Source: a halophilic archaeon (GTDB lineage Archaea > Halobacteriota > Halobacteria > Halobacteriales > Haladaptataceae). From it: a DNA stretch of 64,000 nt. Within the stretch, counting starts at the first letter, position 1; the number at the start of each line of letters is the position of its first letter. The position numbers and the translations under genes are program-made. The notes under the pieces were generated by a model, which made no database searches, was not told where the DNA came from, and saw only the letters and a program-made list of their open reading frames with translations. Below, piece by piece: positions 1 through 9,566 of the stretch. The stretch is from assembly GCA_003298465.1 (NCBI GenBank), contig QNGA01000014.1:13223-77222 (forward strand), given 5' to 3'.

Positions 1-132
1 AATCATCAGGATGAGGGCAGCCGTGGTTCCGATTTGGTTGACTAGGAGGACTGGCACGATGAGAGCGACGATGAACGCGACGAAGTACTTCGCGAAGCCA
101 ATAACAATTCCGGTGATCGACTTTCGAGTCAT
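1..132 (-). CDS. Membrane protein, N-terminal part (runs off window)
   Basis: Forty-four codons are open from an ATG at 132 to the window edge. After a short basic start (MTRKS) the translation is almost entirely hydrophobic, with one or two membrane spans (FVAFIVALIVPVLLV is visible). It lies directly behind the Asn-tailed small gene on the same strand with only a few bases between, so the two are probably co-transcribed away from the conjugation-like block. The family is not recognisable from this fragment. A small transfer-apparatus membrane protein is possible but is inference from context. Confidence 0.55.
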   Translation of the reverse strand, partial: MTRKSITGIVIGFAKYFVAFIVALIVPVLLVNQIGTTAALILMI

Positions 133-136
133 TGGC

Positions 137-430
137 TTAGTTGTTGTTATTGTTGTTATTATTATTGTTGCTATTGTTGTTGTGGTTAACGAACTTTGAG
201 CAGTTGGCGAGGAGTTCGTCATAAACAGCAGCGAGGTCGTCGTCTTGAGGGCGTGGGTTTAACACTGGTTCCTCTTCCGGGTTGAGTGCGATAACGATGC
301 GTGCGGCGACTTGATAGATATCGCCGTGATTGAGATCATAATCGTCGGCGATGTCTTTCACTGCACCATGTAGGATATGGTCGACATAGAAGTGAGGGCG
401 CGTTCCGTCTGGATCATTTGAATCTGGCAT
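137..430 (-). CDS. Small acidic protein with poly-asparagine C-terminus
   Basis: A 97-residue protein starting MPDSNDPDG; this ATG is preferred to an upstream one at 496 because that would put the start inside the palindromic control region. Residues 10-80 look like a folded acidic domain (YVDHILHGAVKDIADDYDLN). The C-terminus is an uninterrupted Asn-rich tail (NNNSNNNNNNNNNN) encoded by alternating AAC/AAT codons, which suggests a slipped trinucleotide repeat. No family recognised. It reads divergently from the transfer-type operon and its promoter region holds a 35-bp imperfect palindrome, so it could be autoregulated. Confidence 0.6.
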   Translation of the reverse strand: MPDSNDPDGTRPHFYVDHILHGAVKDIADDYDLNHGDIYQVAARIVIALNPEEEPVLNPRPQDDDLAAVYDELLANCSKFVNHNNNSNNNNNNNNNN

Positions 431-462
431 AGCGACATGAGTTAGTTCCTTAATAATAGTTG

Positions 463-497
463 TTTGGGTGTGTAGTCTAATAGACCTTACACCCAAA
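463..497. promoter_or_regulatory. 35-bp imperfect palindrome, candidate operator
   Basis: TTTGGGTGT (463-471) pairs with ACACCCAAA (489-497), and inside it GTCTA (475-479) pairs with TAGAC (481-485), all centred on base 480. Fourteen of 17 pairs match. It lies 33-67 bases upstream of the minus-strand start at 430 and about 90 bases upstream of the plus-strand gene at 585, where a repressor could control both directions. Confidence 0.55.
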
Positions 498-501
498 ATT
501 T

Positions 502-520
502 ATACTAGTAGAACTAGTAT
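502..520. promoter_or_regulatory. 19-bp palindrome ATACTAGT-AGA-ACTAGTAT
   Basis: Perfect 8-bp arms separated by AGA, five bases beyond the 35-bp palindrome in the same divergent intergenic region. The 19-bp length and 3-base spacer are like those of the GTTAGTAT-N3-ATACTAAC sites found elsewhere in the window, but the arms differ. Probable operator for the operon starting at 585. Confidence 0.5.
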
Positions 521-584
521 GATTGAACTAGATGACGAGGTGCTGCGGCGCTGATGACTCCGACTCCAATCCAACCTACTAACC

Positions 585-1079
585 ATGTTCGAAACGCTCA
601 TTCCTGACCGAATTAGGGAAGTAGGAGAATTAATAGAAAATCGTATTAACACTGTCGAGAGTCGTGTCATCGACTCGCTTTCGCTCCGGCAGGCGAAGGC
701 TCTCGCCGTCGGCATTCCCAGCATTACGACGCTTTCCGTCCCAGCAGCCGCGCAGAGCGTCAGCGAAGTCGGATCCGCCATGTGTCAGTCTGGTGTCGGT
801 CAGCTGCTCGGCTTCGTGTTCATCGGCGCGGCGATGTACTACCTCGGCAAGTCGATACTTATGGGCATGAGCGCTCTCGACAAGATGAATTCAACCAACC
901 AGCAGGAGGCACGCGAGGGAAAGGACAAACTCAGCTCCACCGGCTCGACGGCGGCAGCGGCGTTCGTCCCCGCTATCGCTGGCGGCGTGTTCGAGCTCGC
1001 TGGCATCAACACGATCTCGTGTCTCACTCCGCAGAGTTGGAGTATCGTCGGGACGGTCGTCCCGATACTCCCGTACTAA
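585..1079 (+). CDS. Small membrane protein, pilin-like layout, transfer operon
   Basis: A 164-residue protein, first gene of a plus-strand operon leading to VirB4- and VirD4-like ATPases. A weakly hydrophobic segment near residues 40-57 ends in AAA and could be a cleavable signal. Two stronger membrane segments follow (about 71-92 and 121-142), separated by a charged loop (NQQEAREGKDK). Signal plus two spans is also the layout of VirB2/TrbC pilins, and the position before a polytopic membrane protein fits, but no sequence similarity is claimed. Unknown function; a transfer-channel component is inference. Confidence 0.6.
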   Translation: MFETLIPDRIREVGELIENRINTVESRVIDSLSLRQAKALAVGIPSITTLSVPAAAQSVSEVGSAMCQSGVGQLLGFVFIGAAMYYLGKSILMGMSALDKMNSTNQQEAREGKDKLSSTGSTAAAAFVPAIAGGVFELAGINTISCLTPQSWSIVGTVVPILPY

Positions 1080-1097
1080 TCTTCGAGTGATTCTTTT

Positions 1098-2306
1098 ATG
1101 CCGCCAAACTCGACACAGAACAACTCGACGAGCGCCGACACTCACTGGATCAGCGATGGCAACGCCGGTGGCGGCGGAAATACGCTTGGTTTCGGTATCG
1201 ACCCTGGAAAGATAGCGACAAAGGCCTTTGAGGGGTTTGTTAAGTCGCTATTTAAAGGCGCCGTCGACCTCATCAATGGGTTCAACAAGATTATTTTCGG
1301 CATTGACGTGCCGGGAAATCCTCGGTCAATAACATCGTGGGGACCACCCAAGACCGGTCTCTGGACCGGTGCGTGGGACCTCTACTGGGCGCTTGCTCCG
1401 CTCGCATTCATCGCGCTTATCTATCAGGCGATGGAGGCGACCGGCGGCCCCGAGCGAGAGACCGAACAGAAACTCGGCGAGATCGTCAAGTGCGCTCTCA
1501 TGATTCTCGTCGGCTGGCCGATCGCTATCGGTGGGCTGCATCTCGCCGACGGTATCGCGATGGCGTTCGTGCCGAATGGAGGGAAATTCTTCGCAACGGG
1601 CGGGAACCTTGCGAAACTCGGTCTCGGGGGCGTGGTCGGGGCGGCCGCGCTCTTCTTCGAGACGTCGATGGCGCTGGCGGCGCTTGTCATTGTCCTCGTC
1701 GAGCGCATCGTGCTTATTGGCGCGGTCGCAAGTTGGCCGGTGTGGTGGGGGTTCCGACCGAGCGATAACGGATTCACGAACTCCGCATCCGGCATCGGAC
1801 TGTCAGCCTACCTCGGCGTCGCCGGTGCGAAAGTCTTCCAGAGCACGCTCGCGTTCCTTGTGTACAAATCGGACTGGTCGATTGCTGGCAATGGCTCGGC
1901 ATTCATCAATATTGTTGCGTCGGGCGTCGCCCTCGGCGTCGTCTTCATCGGCATTCCCTACGTCGTTGCGCGAAATTTCGTCCCCGAGGCGATGACCGTT
2001 CTAGGAACGCCGGCGGTCGACGTCGCCGACGACTTTGCCGAGAGCAACCGCGAGGCGGCGAAAGAAACGACGAAGGACTACGCCTCGTCCGCTCGCTCCT
2101 ACGTAAGCAGCCGTCTCAACGACTCACCGATTCCGACCCAGTCGTCGACGTCGTCAAACTCAGAGACCAACGTCGCTTCCAATCAGAGCACGTCTGACAC
2201 GACTGATACGCCAAACTCCGACTCGTCGAACGGGTCGGACGCCTCGACTATGACACGCGCTCGTCGTATCGCTTCCCGGCGTCGTGAACGTCGTCCAGAC
2301 GACTAA
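1098..2306 (+). CDS. Polytopic membrane protein, VirB6/TrbL-like role suspected
   Basis: A 402-residue protein with a soluble Gly-rich N-terminus (1-90), about five or six membrane segments (near 94-112, 129-156, 175-203, 205-218, 238-256, 268-292) and a Ser/Thr-rich hydrophilic tail (320-402) ending in a basic stretch. It sits 18 bases after the small membrane protein and 23 before the VirB4-like ATPase. Polytopic inner-membrane proteins in this position of conjugation operons are usually VirB6/TrbL-type channel subunits. That role is inferred from topology and context; no family motif was identified. Confidence 0.65.
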   Translation: MPPNSTQNNSTSADTHWISDGNAGGGGNTLGFGIDPGKIATKAFEGFVKSLFKGAVDLINGFNKIIFGIDVPGNPRSITSWGPPKTGLWTGAWDLYWALAPLAFIALIYQAMEATGGPERETEQKLGEIVKCALMILVGWPIAIGGLHLADGIAMAFVPNGGKFFATGGNLAKLGLGGVVGAAALFFETSMALAALVIVLVERIVLIGAVASWPVWWGFRPSDNGFTNSASGIGLSAYLGVAGAKVFQSTLAFLVYKSDWSIAGNGSAFINIVASGVALGVVFIGIPYVVARNFVPEAMTVLGTPAVDVADDFAESNREAAKETTKDYASSARSYVSSRLNDSPIPTQSSTSSNSETNVASNQSTSDTTDTPNSDSSNGSDASTMTRARRIASRRRERRPDD

Positions 2307-2329
2307 TCGATTTTCCCCCTTCCCCGCTT

Positions 2330-5287
2330 ATGACACGTAACAACGATACCACAGACGAATCGATTGACAAGGATCCCGGCCAACTCGTGCCGCCGCGCGT
2401 CGATACGTCGCCCGAAGTTCTTGGGTCGATGACTGTCGACGATGTCAAGGCGACCGCGCCGGCGGGCATCAGTTTCATCGGCGGCGGTGTCGGCCTGCTT
2501 ACGGGCAACGCTGCAGTCATGGCCGCCGGATTCGGAGGCGGCGTACTACTCGGTGCTGGCGGCCTCGGAATGCGGATCACCAACCGCTGGTATACATCGC
2601 CGCGCGAACGACTTTCAGCGTGGCGTGACCACCTCTCACGACGCCATGACGATGACACCGACGTCAATACCGACGTCGCGGGCGTAGTCGATGTGACTCG
2701 TCGCGGATTCGTGAAGATGGCTGATGGTCGGTACGTCGCGCCGATACCTGTCAAAGGCCGTAATACGGCGAAGATGGACGCTGACGAGCGTCATCAGCTA
2801 GCAGCGGCGCTTTCCCAGGCGATTGACGAGCAAATCCATGACATACCGTTCCGAATCTACTCGACGACCCGTGAGGCGGACGTCGACGACGTGACCAAGC
2901 GATACGAGGATGTAGCGCTCGACCCGTCGACGTCCGATGCGCAGACGGACGTGCTGTTCGACATCATTGATTGGATGACCGAGCAGTCTGCGCCATCGTG
3001 GGACACTCGCGAGTGGCGGCACTACGTTGTCGTCGAGGCGGACGCCAACGCGGTCCTCGCAAACACTGACCCAAGTATCCTGTCGATGATGAACCCGCTT
3101 GCCGACACTGGCACCGAGTCGGTCGACGACAACCAGATAGAGTCGGAGCTACGCGACCGCGTCGACACCGTTGCGAATGCTATCGAATCTGTCCCCGGCC
3201 TCGACACGGCCGCGCCGACGCCCGCCGAATCGCTCGACGTTATCCGCGACTACTGGGGCCACGACGAGCCGCTCTCCGAGCAGCTTGTCGACGAAGTTGT
3301 CGCCGGCATCGCCAACGCTGGTCGCGTCACAGCGACCGACTGGACGCCGCGCAAAGGATGGGTCGACGTCGGCGGCGAGTACGCCAAAGCAATGTGGCTG
3401 TCGGAGTACCCGACCGAACCGGCGAGTCTCTGGCTCAAACGACTCTGCACGCTCCGGGGCGTCGACGTCGACCTCTGCGTGAACGTCGACCCGGAAACGA
3501 TGGACAAGGCAATTCACGAAGCTGGCAAACAGGCGGCGAATGTCGGGGCGGAGAACGACCAGCGCGCCGAGGAGCAGGATATCAGCGCGATGGATACTGA
3601 GAACGCGAGTGACGCCTATCGCAAGGTTCGTGCGCTACTGCAGGAGACGCCGAGCCAAGCGTGGCAGATGAGTACTTACGTTGTCGTCCGCGCGACAGAC
3701 AGAGACGCACTCGACGCCGCTCGCAACGAGATGGCGGACATGTCGTTCGACAATGTCGACGCCGCGAAACACGAGGCGCTAGCGGACGCTGAGGACGAGG
3801 TCCGAGAGACGCTGTCGCGGTCGCCGGTGAACGCGACGCCGATTACACCGTCGATAGCACAAGAGATGGCGTTCCGTGCCGCGTCGCCGTTCACACGCGA
3901 CGTCTGGGACGACGAGACGGAGGTTGACAAGAAACGGCGCGTGCCGGGCGCTGTCATCGGGTCCATGTTCCCGTTTGCGACCGCTAATCTTCGCGAGGAC
4001 AACGGCATGGACTGGGGCCGCAACGAGGAAAACGGTAGTCTGCTCCGACTGTCACCGTTTGAACGCGGTGGCGCACCACACATACTCACGATCGGCCAGT
4101 CGCGGTCGGGCAAGACTTACTCGGCGTCGAAGGCCGCAATACGGTGGTATCTCGAACGCGACGACCGGACGCTTATCGTCTGTGACACGCAGAAAGGATT
4201 CGATGGGCTAACTGACGTCTGCGGCGGGAAGCACATCGAGGTTGACGGCGACCAGAGCGTGAATCCGCTGCATATCGAACCGCCGGCGCACGACGCCGAC
4301 GCATCGTCCGAGTTCCGGCTGACTGTCGAGGAGACCGTCGGGTTCATGACCAGCATCCTACGGAGTGAAGGCGTCGAAAACCCCGGCAAGTACGCGCCGC
4401 TACTGTCGCAGGCCGCTGAGAAGACGCTCTCGAACGCCGGTATTGATCCAGACAACCCCGCGTCGTTCGTCCGTGAGTCACCACACCTCGGCAACCTTAT
4501 CGAGACGGTCGTCGATATGCACGAGAACCCTGAGCGGTACACGTGGTCAAACGGATTAGAGATAGAGAAGCACAAAGACCAGTGTGCAGACCTCCTAACG
4601 AAACTCCGCTCGTTCCAGGACGACGGCAAATACAATAGTCTCATCGGGGATGACAGTCTCGGCTTGCTCGACGACGATGTCGATATGGCGTACCTCGATC
4701 TGCATACCGTCAAGAATAGCGGCGACGCGGAGAAATCCGCGATGCTTCAGTTGATGCTCTCGCAGGTCCGTGAGAAAATCAAGTCGTGCGACGGGGAGGT
4801 CGTGTTCATGCTCGACGAAGCGCACATTCTTCTCAGCAACGACCGCACCGCGGAATGGCTTGAGAAAGCTGCCCGGGAGTTCGCACGCTACGACGCCGCT
4901 CTCTGGTTCCTGTCACAGTCGCCCCAGGACTTCGTCGCCGGAGAGAACGAGAGCGACGCGAAGGACACGATTCGAGCGCAGTGTTCCATGATTCAGTTCT
5001 TTAAGACACCGCGAGTCGATCCGGACGTTCTCGGTCAATTCGACCTCAACAAGACACAAATTGAATTCGTCCGCGAGAAGGCTGTCCGCGGCAAGGAAGG
5101 CCGCGGATTCTCCGAATGCCTAATTGACGCCGAGGACGTCCAAGGCTGGCTACCGTGCTACGTTGAGGCGTCGCCGGTCGAGGACGACATCCTAACGCAG
5201 ACACGAGATGGCGCTGAAGATGACGACACGATCGACGTCGACGCCGCGGACAGTGTCGCCGCGACCGACGGAGGAGTCGATGAATGA
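2330..5287 (+). CDS. VirB4/TraC-type conjugation ATPase (HerA/FtsK superfamily)
   Basis: A 985-residue protein. A hydrophobic Gly-rich segment near residues 43-75 may anchor it to the membrane. The C-terminal half carries a P-loop ATPase: Walker A GQSRSGKT at 589-596 and Walker B FMLDEAH at 826-832, followed by a Gln/Ser sensor region (WFLSQSPQDF). The order of a long N-terminal domain, P-loop and LDEAH is typical of VirB4/TraC ATPases that power conjugative type IV secretion. Its stop overlaps the start of the next ATPase (ATGA), implying translational coupling. Very acidic, as expected for a halophile. Confidence 0.8.
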   Translation: MTRNNDTTDESIDKDPGQLVPPRVDTSPEVLGSMTVDDVKATAPAGISFIGGGVGLLTGNAAVMAAGFGGGVLLGAGGLGMRITNRWYTSPRERLSAWRDHLSRRHDDDTDVNTDVAGVVDVTRRGFVKMADGRYVAPIPVKGRNTAKMDADERHQLAAALSQAIDEQIHDIPFRIYSTTREADVDDVTKRYEDVALDPSTSDAQTDVLFDIIDWMTEQSAPSWDTREWRHYVVVEADANAVLANTDPSILSMMNPLADTGTESVDDNQIESELRDRVDTVANAIESVPGLDTAAPTPAESLDVIRDYWGHDEPLSEQLVDEVVAGIANAGRVTATDWTPRKGWVDVGGEYAKAMWLSEYPTEPASLWLKRLCTLRGVDVDLCVNVDPETMDKAIHEAGKQAANVGAENDQRAEEQDISAMDTENASDAYRKVRALLQETPSQAWQMSTYVVVRATDRDALDAARNEMADMSFDNVDAAKHEALADAEDEVRETLSRSPVNATPITPSIAQEMAFRAASPFTRDVWDDETEVDKKRRVPGAVIGSMFPFATANLREDNGMDWGRNEENGSLLRLSPFERGGAPHILTIGQSRSGKTYSASKAAIRWYLERDDRTLIVCDTQKGFDGLTDVCGGKHIEVDGDQSVNPLHIEPPAHDADASSEFRLTVEETVGFMTSILRSEGVENPGKYAPLLSQAAEKTLSNAGIDPDNPASFVRESPHLGNLIETVVDMHENPERYTWSNGLEIEKHKDQCADLLTKLRSFQDDGKYNSLIGDDSLGLLDDDVDMAYLDLHTVKNSGDAEKSAMLQLMLSQVREKIKSCDGEVVFMLDEAHILLSNDRTAEWLEKAAREFARYDAALWFLSQSPQDFVAGENESDAKDTIRAQCSMIQFFKTPRVDPDVLGQFDLNKTQIEFVREKAVRGKEGRGFSECLIDAEDVQGWLPCYVEASPVEDDILTQTRDGAEDDDTIDVDAADSVAATDGGVDE

Positions 5288-8200
5288 GCTTGCTCGACCG
5301 CTTCTCGTCGTCGCGGTCGACCGAGACGTCTGGGTACGAGGCCGCCGAGATTGACGCCGACCTTGCCGACGCGTTGACGTCGCCCGGAGAGCGTGACGCT
5401 ATCTCAGTCCGTCCCCACAAGGACAATGGTGGGATTGAGGCGATGGGCGACGTTCTTGAGTCGCTGCATAGCGTCGATACCGAGTCGCCGCTACTCCGCG
5501 GCGGCGAGACGAACATTAGCTCTGCTCACACATTCGAAATGCGATTCACGCGGCCGCCGGAGGGTGGCGACCGTGCTGTCTCGCTGCACTACGTCGCCGG
5601 CGATGACCGCACCGACGGTGCGCTCGAACGCCAGCTACAGACGCAGTACCCCGATTCGCAACTCAATCGGATGTCGTCGCGACTACTCGCCGACGACGTC
5701 GAAGGTCGATACGTTGCCGGTGCTACGCTCAACCTCCGGCGATACACGCTCTATCCCATCAAGAACATCGACCTGCCGGGATTCACGACTGATCCGACCG
5801 GATCGATTCTTGAGGAGATGGTCGGCGCGCAAGACGAAACGTCGGCGGGAGCGGACGTCATCGTGCAGATGCAGTTTAAGCCGGCGCATCGCTCCTGGAC
5901 GCAAGGCGTCGAGGACGGGCACGGTGTCATCGACGACGATGATGAGAGCGTTCGTGGAACACCGAGTATCAAGATGCTCGCGAAAAACCTCCGACAGCCG
6001 ACCTACGAGAAGCAGTGGCGGACGTTTCCATTCACTCGTGAAGAGGTCGAGTACTCGCCGTCAAAGGTCGACAAGCAGGTCGCGAAGCTCCTCGAGGAAC
6101 AGCAGGGCGAGAAAGGCTGGCGGCTCTGTCTGCGTGTCCTAGCGGTAAGCGAGGACCGTGAGGTCGTCGTCAACCGAGCAAGCCACACCGCCGGCATGTT
6201 CCGCAACTTCTACGAGAACAACGCCGAGCAGACGTTTGTCCCGGATCCGCTCGACCAGAGCGAGGTTGTCGACGTCGCGGAGCGCGCCGCTCGTCGCGAG
6301 TGGCACGACCGCAGCATCGTGAAGGCGCAACGCGAGGTCGCCGGCCTTCTCAATGTCCCGAAAGCCGAGTTCGTGACCACGAACAAAATGCCGTGGGCGC
6401 TCACCAAGCCGGGGTCGGGCGTACCGGTCGGGACACCGCGCGTTGACTGGGACGCACTCGACGCGACGCCCGACTCGGAGAAGGAGCAGCAGGTCGCGAT
6501 GCTTGACGAGAGCAGCGAACCGGGCGACCCGATCTGGCTTGGATTCGGCGCGAAACACGGGACAGAGGCCGGCATCTACGAGGAATACCTAAACGCACAC
6601 ATGCAGGTGACCGGTGGGACGCGGAAAGGCAAGACGACCGCGCTCACCAACATCAATCGACAACTCGCCGAACGCGGGTACGGCGGCCTCGTCGTTGTGA
6701 ATGGGAAGGAGAGCGATGAAGACCGGTTCATCGAAGAATTCCCTGCCGACCGCGATCCCGAAGACTTCGTGTTCATCGACACTGGCGACGACTACGACAA
6801 GCGCGTTCGCTTCAACCTGCTCGAAGTCCCAACCGACGCCGAACCGGGGACCGCAGAGTTCGACTCAGCGGCCGAATCGCTTGCCGAAGACTGGGCGGCG
6901 TCGTTCGCCGAGGCTGGCGGTGGGTCCGATAACTATTGGGGCGCGCTCATGGACCGCGTCACGAAGACCGTCATCGTCGGCCTCGCGAAGCGCGGCGACA
7001 AGGCGACGCCGCTTGACGTCGCGGCGGCCTGCTCGTCGTCCGACGGTCTCGACAAATTTAGTCAATTCATGGACGACGAACGAATCGCGTTCGTCCGCCA
7101 ACAAGCCGAACGCATCGCCGAGAAGGAGGACACTGACCTCGAACCACTCGCAGGACGTATGGACATCCTGACGCGGCATGCCGGCCTACGAAACTTCCTC
7201 TGCGCTCGCGACCCGTCAGCATCGATTCAGGACCTTGTTGAAGACGGTAAGTGGTGCATCGTCCGCATCGACCCGAACCTCTCTGAGACCGAGATCAAGT
7301 TCATGCTGACGCCGCTCGTCCGCCGCTTCTACACGGCGAAGAAGACAGCAGCAGACGCACCACGGTTCTACCTTATGTGGGACGAGTTCGACAAGGCAGT
7401 GTCGCCGAACACGAACGTTCACGAACTGCTGTCTATCGCCGGTGGCCACGACTTTCGGATGATTCTGTCGTGTCAGGCCCCGTCGAACCAGCTGTACGGC
7501 AAGCTGAAGAACGCCATGCAGAACCAAGTCGACACCGCGCTATCGTTCGGTACCGGCGAAGAAGATGCGAAGTACGTCGCGTCACACCACTCGGTCGACG
7601 CCGACGCGCTCTCCGGCATGGGTCGGTACAAGTTCTGGCTACGAACGTACTACCGACACATGGGCGAGGAGGACAAGACCGACTCATACCTCGTCAATGC
7701 GTTCCCACCGACCCGCGAGGTCCGCGAAAAGGTCGAAGGCACGACACCGCATGACGCCGAGCAGATGAAGCGCCAGAGCGTCGAGCTATACGGTGACGTC
7801 CCCAAGTCCGCCGAAGAGCTACAGGCTGAGTCGGAGTTCTACAACGACGTCGACGCCCCAACCGACGCCGATACCGCCGACGGCAAGCAGGCGCGAAATG
7901 CGGCACTGAAAGCCGTCTACGACGAGACGATTCGCCACGGCGACCCCGGCGGCTGGATTGCAGTCGCGGAGTGTGTCGACCGGCTGAATCGGTATCTGCC
8001 AAGCGTCGACGCGACCGATGCTGGGAAGGCATGGCGGAAGGTCCTGCAAGAGGTGCCCGACCCCTACATCGACCGGCGTGAGGTCGACGACGAGATGGAA
8101 GTCAAGCCCTTGGATACGGGGTTCTTGAATCTTGGCGACAGCGAGAACGACGGGAAAGCCGAACACTGGGCGCCAATGGCTGACGCCTACGTGCCCATGA

Positions 8201-9066
8201 CGCAACTCGGGTTTATCTTCGAGATCCCCGAGCAGACCGGCGACGCTATGCCCGATGGACTAGCGCGGTTGGACGACGTGATCGAGATCAATCGGGACGA
8301 TGACCCCGACGAAATTGCGGACGCAGTGAACGCCTATCGCGAGGACCACCCGCTTCTAGATCGTCTTGCAGGGACGAGTGACGCCTACATTGAGAGCGAG
8401 CACACGACCGGGAGCACTCAGCCCTCACAGACGGTGAAGAATCTCGCTCAAGCGCATAATGCCGGGCACCGGTGTCTGTTCTTTGCTCGCGAAGATGTGG
8501 CCGAACAGGTCTATGAGACAGTTGCGACGGAGCCGTTCTGTTGCCGGAGCAGTCATCCAGATGAAGGCGAGCAACGGTTCTACACTGGGACCAACACGCT
8601 CAGTATTGATGGAGAGACAATCACCCGGCCTGGTGGCCGTGAGAACGTCTGGGTGTATGACGAGCAGACCGGCAAATACGAACTTCGTGACGGGGATGGG
8701 ACGGTGCATGCCCGGTTCAACTCGGCGGCGGACATCTTCACCGACGCCAGCGCCTACCCAGACGGCGGCGACCGGAACGTGAAACCGCCGATCATTCCCG
8801 AGTATGAGATGGACGGCGACCTGCACGAAGTTGAGTGGGACGTGATTGTGGTGCCATCGGAAACGAAGACGCCGATGGATATCCGGCTGTACGAGGACGA
8901 CGAGCAGACGCCACTCCCTGATCTCCTATCTGACGACAAGCAGGCCGAGAAGATTGAACAAGAGAGCCAGGCCCAGTCCGAGACTCAATTACAACAGCAG
9001 GACAGTGAGACGATGCAGGGGGAGTCAGCGGACGACGAGAGCGACGAGTCCCTGCCGCGACTCTAA
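5284..9066 (+). CDS. VirD4/TraG/TraD-like ATPase, conjugation coupling-type
   Basis: A 1260-residue protein starting at an ATG that overlaps the stop of the VirB4-like gene. Residues 1-430 form a long N-terminal domain. Walker A GGTRKGKT lies at 444-451 (preceded by MQVT, the usual strand before a HerA/VirD4 P-loop) and Walker B FYLMWDE ends at 701. A motif with Ser/Cys/Gln (ILSCQAPSN) follows, as in the FtsK/HerA superfamily. The last ~400 residues are a long acidic region of unknown fold ending in a Gln/Asp/Glu-rich tail. Coupling proteins bring the DNA-relaxase complex to the secretion channel. No relaxase is visible in this window, so a TraG-like role is family inference. Confidence 0.75.
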   Translation: MSLLDRFSSSRSTETSGYEAAEIDADLADALTSPGERDAISVRPHKDNGGIEAMGDVLESLHSVDTESPLLRGGETNISSAHTFEMRFTRPPEGGDRAVSLHYVAGDDRTDGALERQLQTQYPDSQLNRMSSRLLADDVEGRYVAGATLNLRRYTLYPIKNIDLPGFTTDPTGSILEEMVGAQDETSAGADVIVQMQFKPAHRSWTQGVEDGHGVIDDDDESVRGTPSIKMLAKNLRQPTYEKQWRTFPFTREEVEYSPSKVDKQVAKLLEEQQGEKGWRLCLRVLAVSEDREVVVNRASHTAGMFRNFYENNAEQTFVPDPLDQSEVVDVAERAARREWHDRSIVKAQREVAGLLNVPKAEFVTTNKMPWALTKPGSGVPVGTPRVDWDALDATPDSEKEQQVAMLDESSEPGDPIWLGFGAKHGTEAGIYEEYLNAHMQVTGGTRKGKTTALTNINRQLAERGYGGLVVVNGKESDEDRFIEEFPADRDPEDFVFIDTGDDYDKRVRFNLLEVPTDAEPGTAEFDSAAESLAEDWAASFAEAGGGSDNYWGALMDRVTKTVIVGLAKRGDKATPLDVAAACSSSDGLDKFSQFMDDERIAFVRQQAERIAEKEDTDLEPLAGRMDILTRHAGLRNFLCARDPSASIQDLVEDGKWCIVRIDPNLSETEIKFMLTPLVRRFYTAKKTAADAPRFYLMWDEFDKAVSPNTNVHELLSIAGGHDFRMILSCQAPSNQLYGKLKNAMQNQVDTALSFGTGEEDAKYVASHHSVDADALSGMGRYKFWLRTYYRHMGEEDKTDSYLVNAFPPTREVREKVEGTTPHDAEQMKRQSVELYGDVPKSAEELQAESEFYNDVDAPTDADTADGKQARNAALKAVYDETIRHGDPGGWIAVAECVDRLNRYLPSVDATDAGKAWRKVLQEVPDPYIDRREVDDEMEVKPLDTGFLNLGDSENDGKAEHWAPMADAYVPMTQLGFIFEIPEQTGDAMPDGLARLDDVIEINRDDDPDEIADAVNAYREDHPLLDRLAGTSDAYIESEHTTGSTQPSQTVKNLAQAHNAGHRCLFFAREDVAEQVYETVATEPFCCRSSHPDEGEQRFYTGTNTLSIDGETITRPGGRENVWVYDEQTGKYELRDGDGTVHARFNSAADIFTDASAYPDGGDRNVKPPIIPEYEMDGDLHEVEWDVIVVPSETKTPMDIRLYEDDEQTPLPDLLSDDKQAEKIEQESQAQSETQLQQQDSETMQGESADDESDESLPRL

Positions 9067-9536
9067 GCATCGTCGACTGTTTGTTGCAGACTTTCGACAG
9101 CATCAGCCATCTGGTTGTAGGCCTCGCTCATCTGATCCTGCTGCTCCCGAAGCTCTTCTACTTGTGCCGCTAATTCATCAACCTGCGCTTCCAGCTGCCG
9201 CAGATCTTCGACGGATGGATACTGTTTGATAGTTGAATTATCTAGGTACTTCTCCCCCCGCTCCGTAAGCGCATAGACCTTTGATGGCGACCCACCACCC
9301 TCTTTCTCATTTCCGATAACTTCGACCAATCCCCACTCTGTGAGCGCGCCCATATGATAAGGCATGCTCCCCGATGGGACGCCCACTGCCTCCCGCAGCT
9401 GGCCGGTAGGAATCCCACCACCATCATCTTCTGTGGCCCGGGCAACCGCGGCGAGCAAGGTGGCGCGATCCTGGCTCATCTGGTCATCGATAGCGTCGAA
9501 CGACGGCTGATCACCAGCAGATGTATCATCTATCAT
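9063..9536 (-). CDS. Winged-helix regulator with C-terminal coiled coil
   Basis: A 157-residue protein. Residues 17-95 read as a winged helix (TLLAAVARA, LREAVGVPSGSMPYHMGALTEWGLVEVI, then a wing SPSKVYALTERG). Residues 105-155 are a heptad-like coiled coil (LEAQVDELAAQVEELREQQ). Convergent with the VirD4-like gene and overlapping it by 4 bases. A 10-bp inverted repeat 31-62 bases upstream is a probable autoregulatory operator. Likely represses transfer or plasmid genes; the target is unknown. Confidence 0.75.
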   Translation of the reverse strand: MIDDTSAGDQPSFDAIDDQMSQDRATLLAAVARATEDDGGGIPTGQLREAVGVPSGSMPYHMGALTEWGLVEVIGNEKEGGGSPSKVYALTERGEKYLDNSTIKQYPSVEDLRQLEAQVDELAAQVEELREQQDQMSEAYNQMADAVESLQQTVDDA

Positions 9537-9566
9537 ACTACGATCTATTGAGCGTTAATTCTCCCA

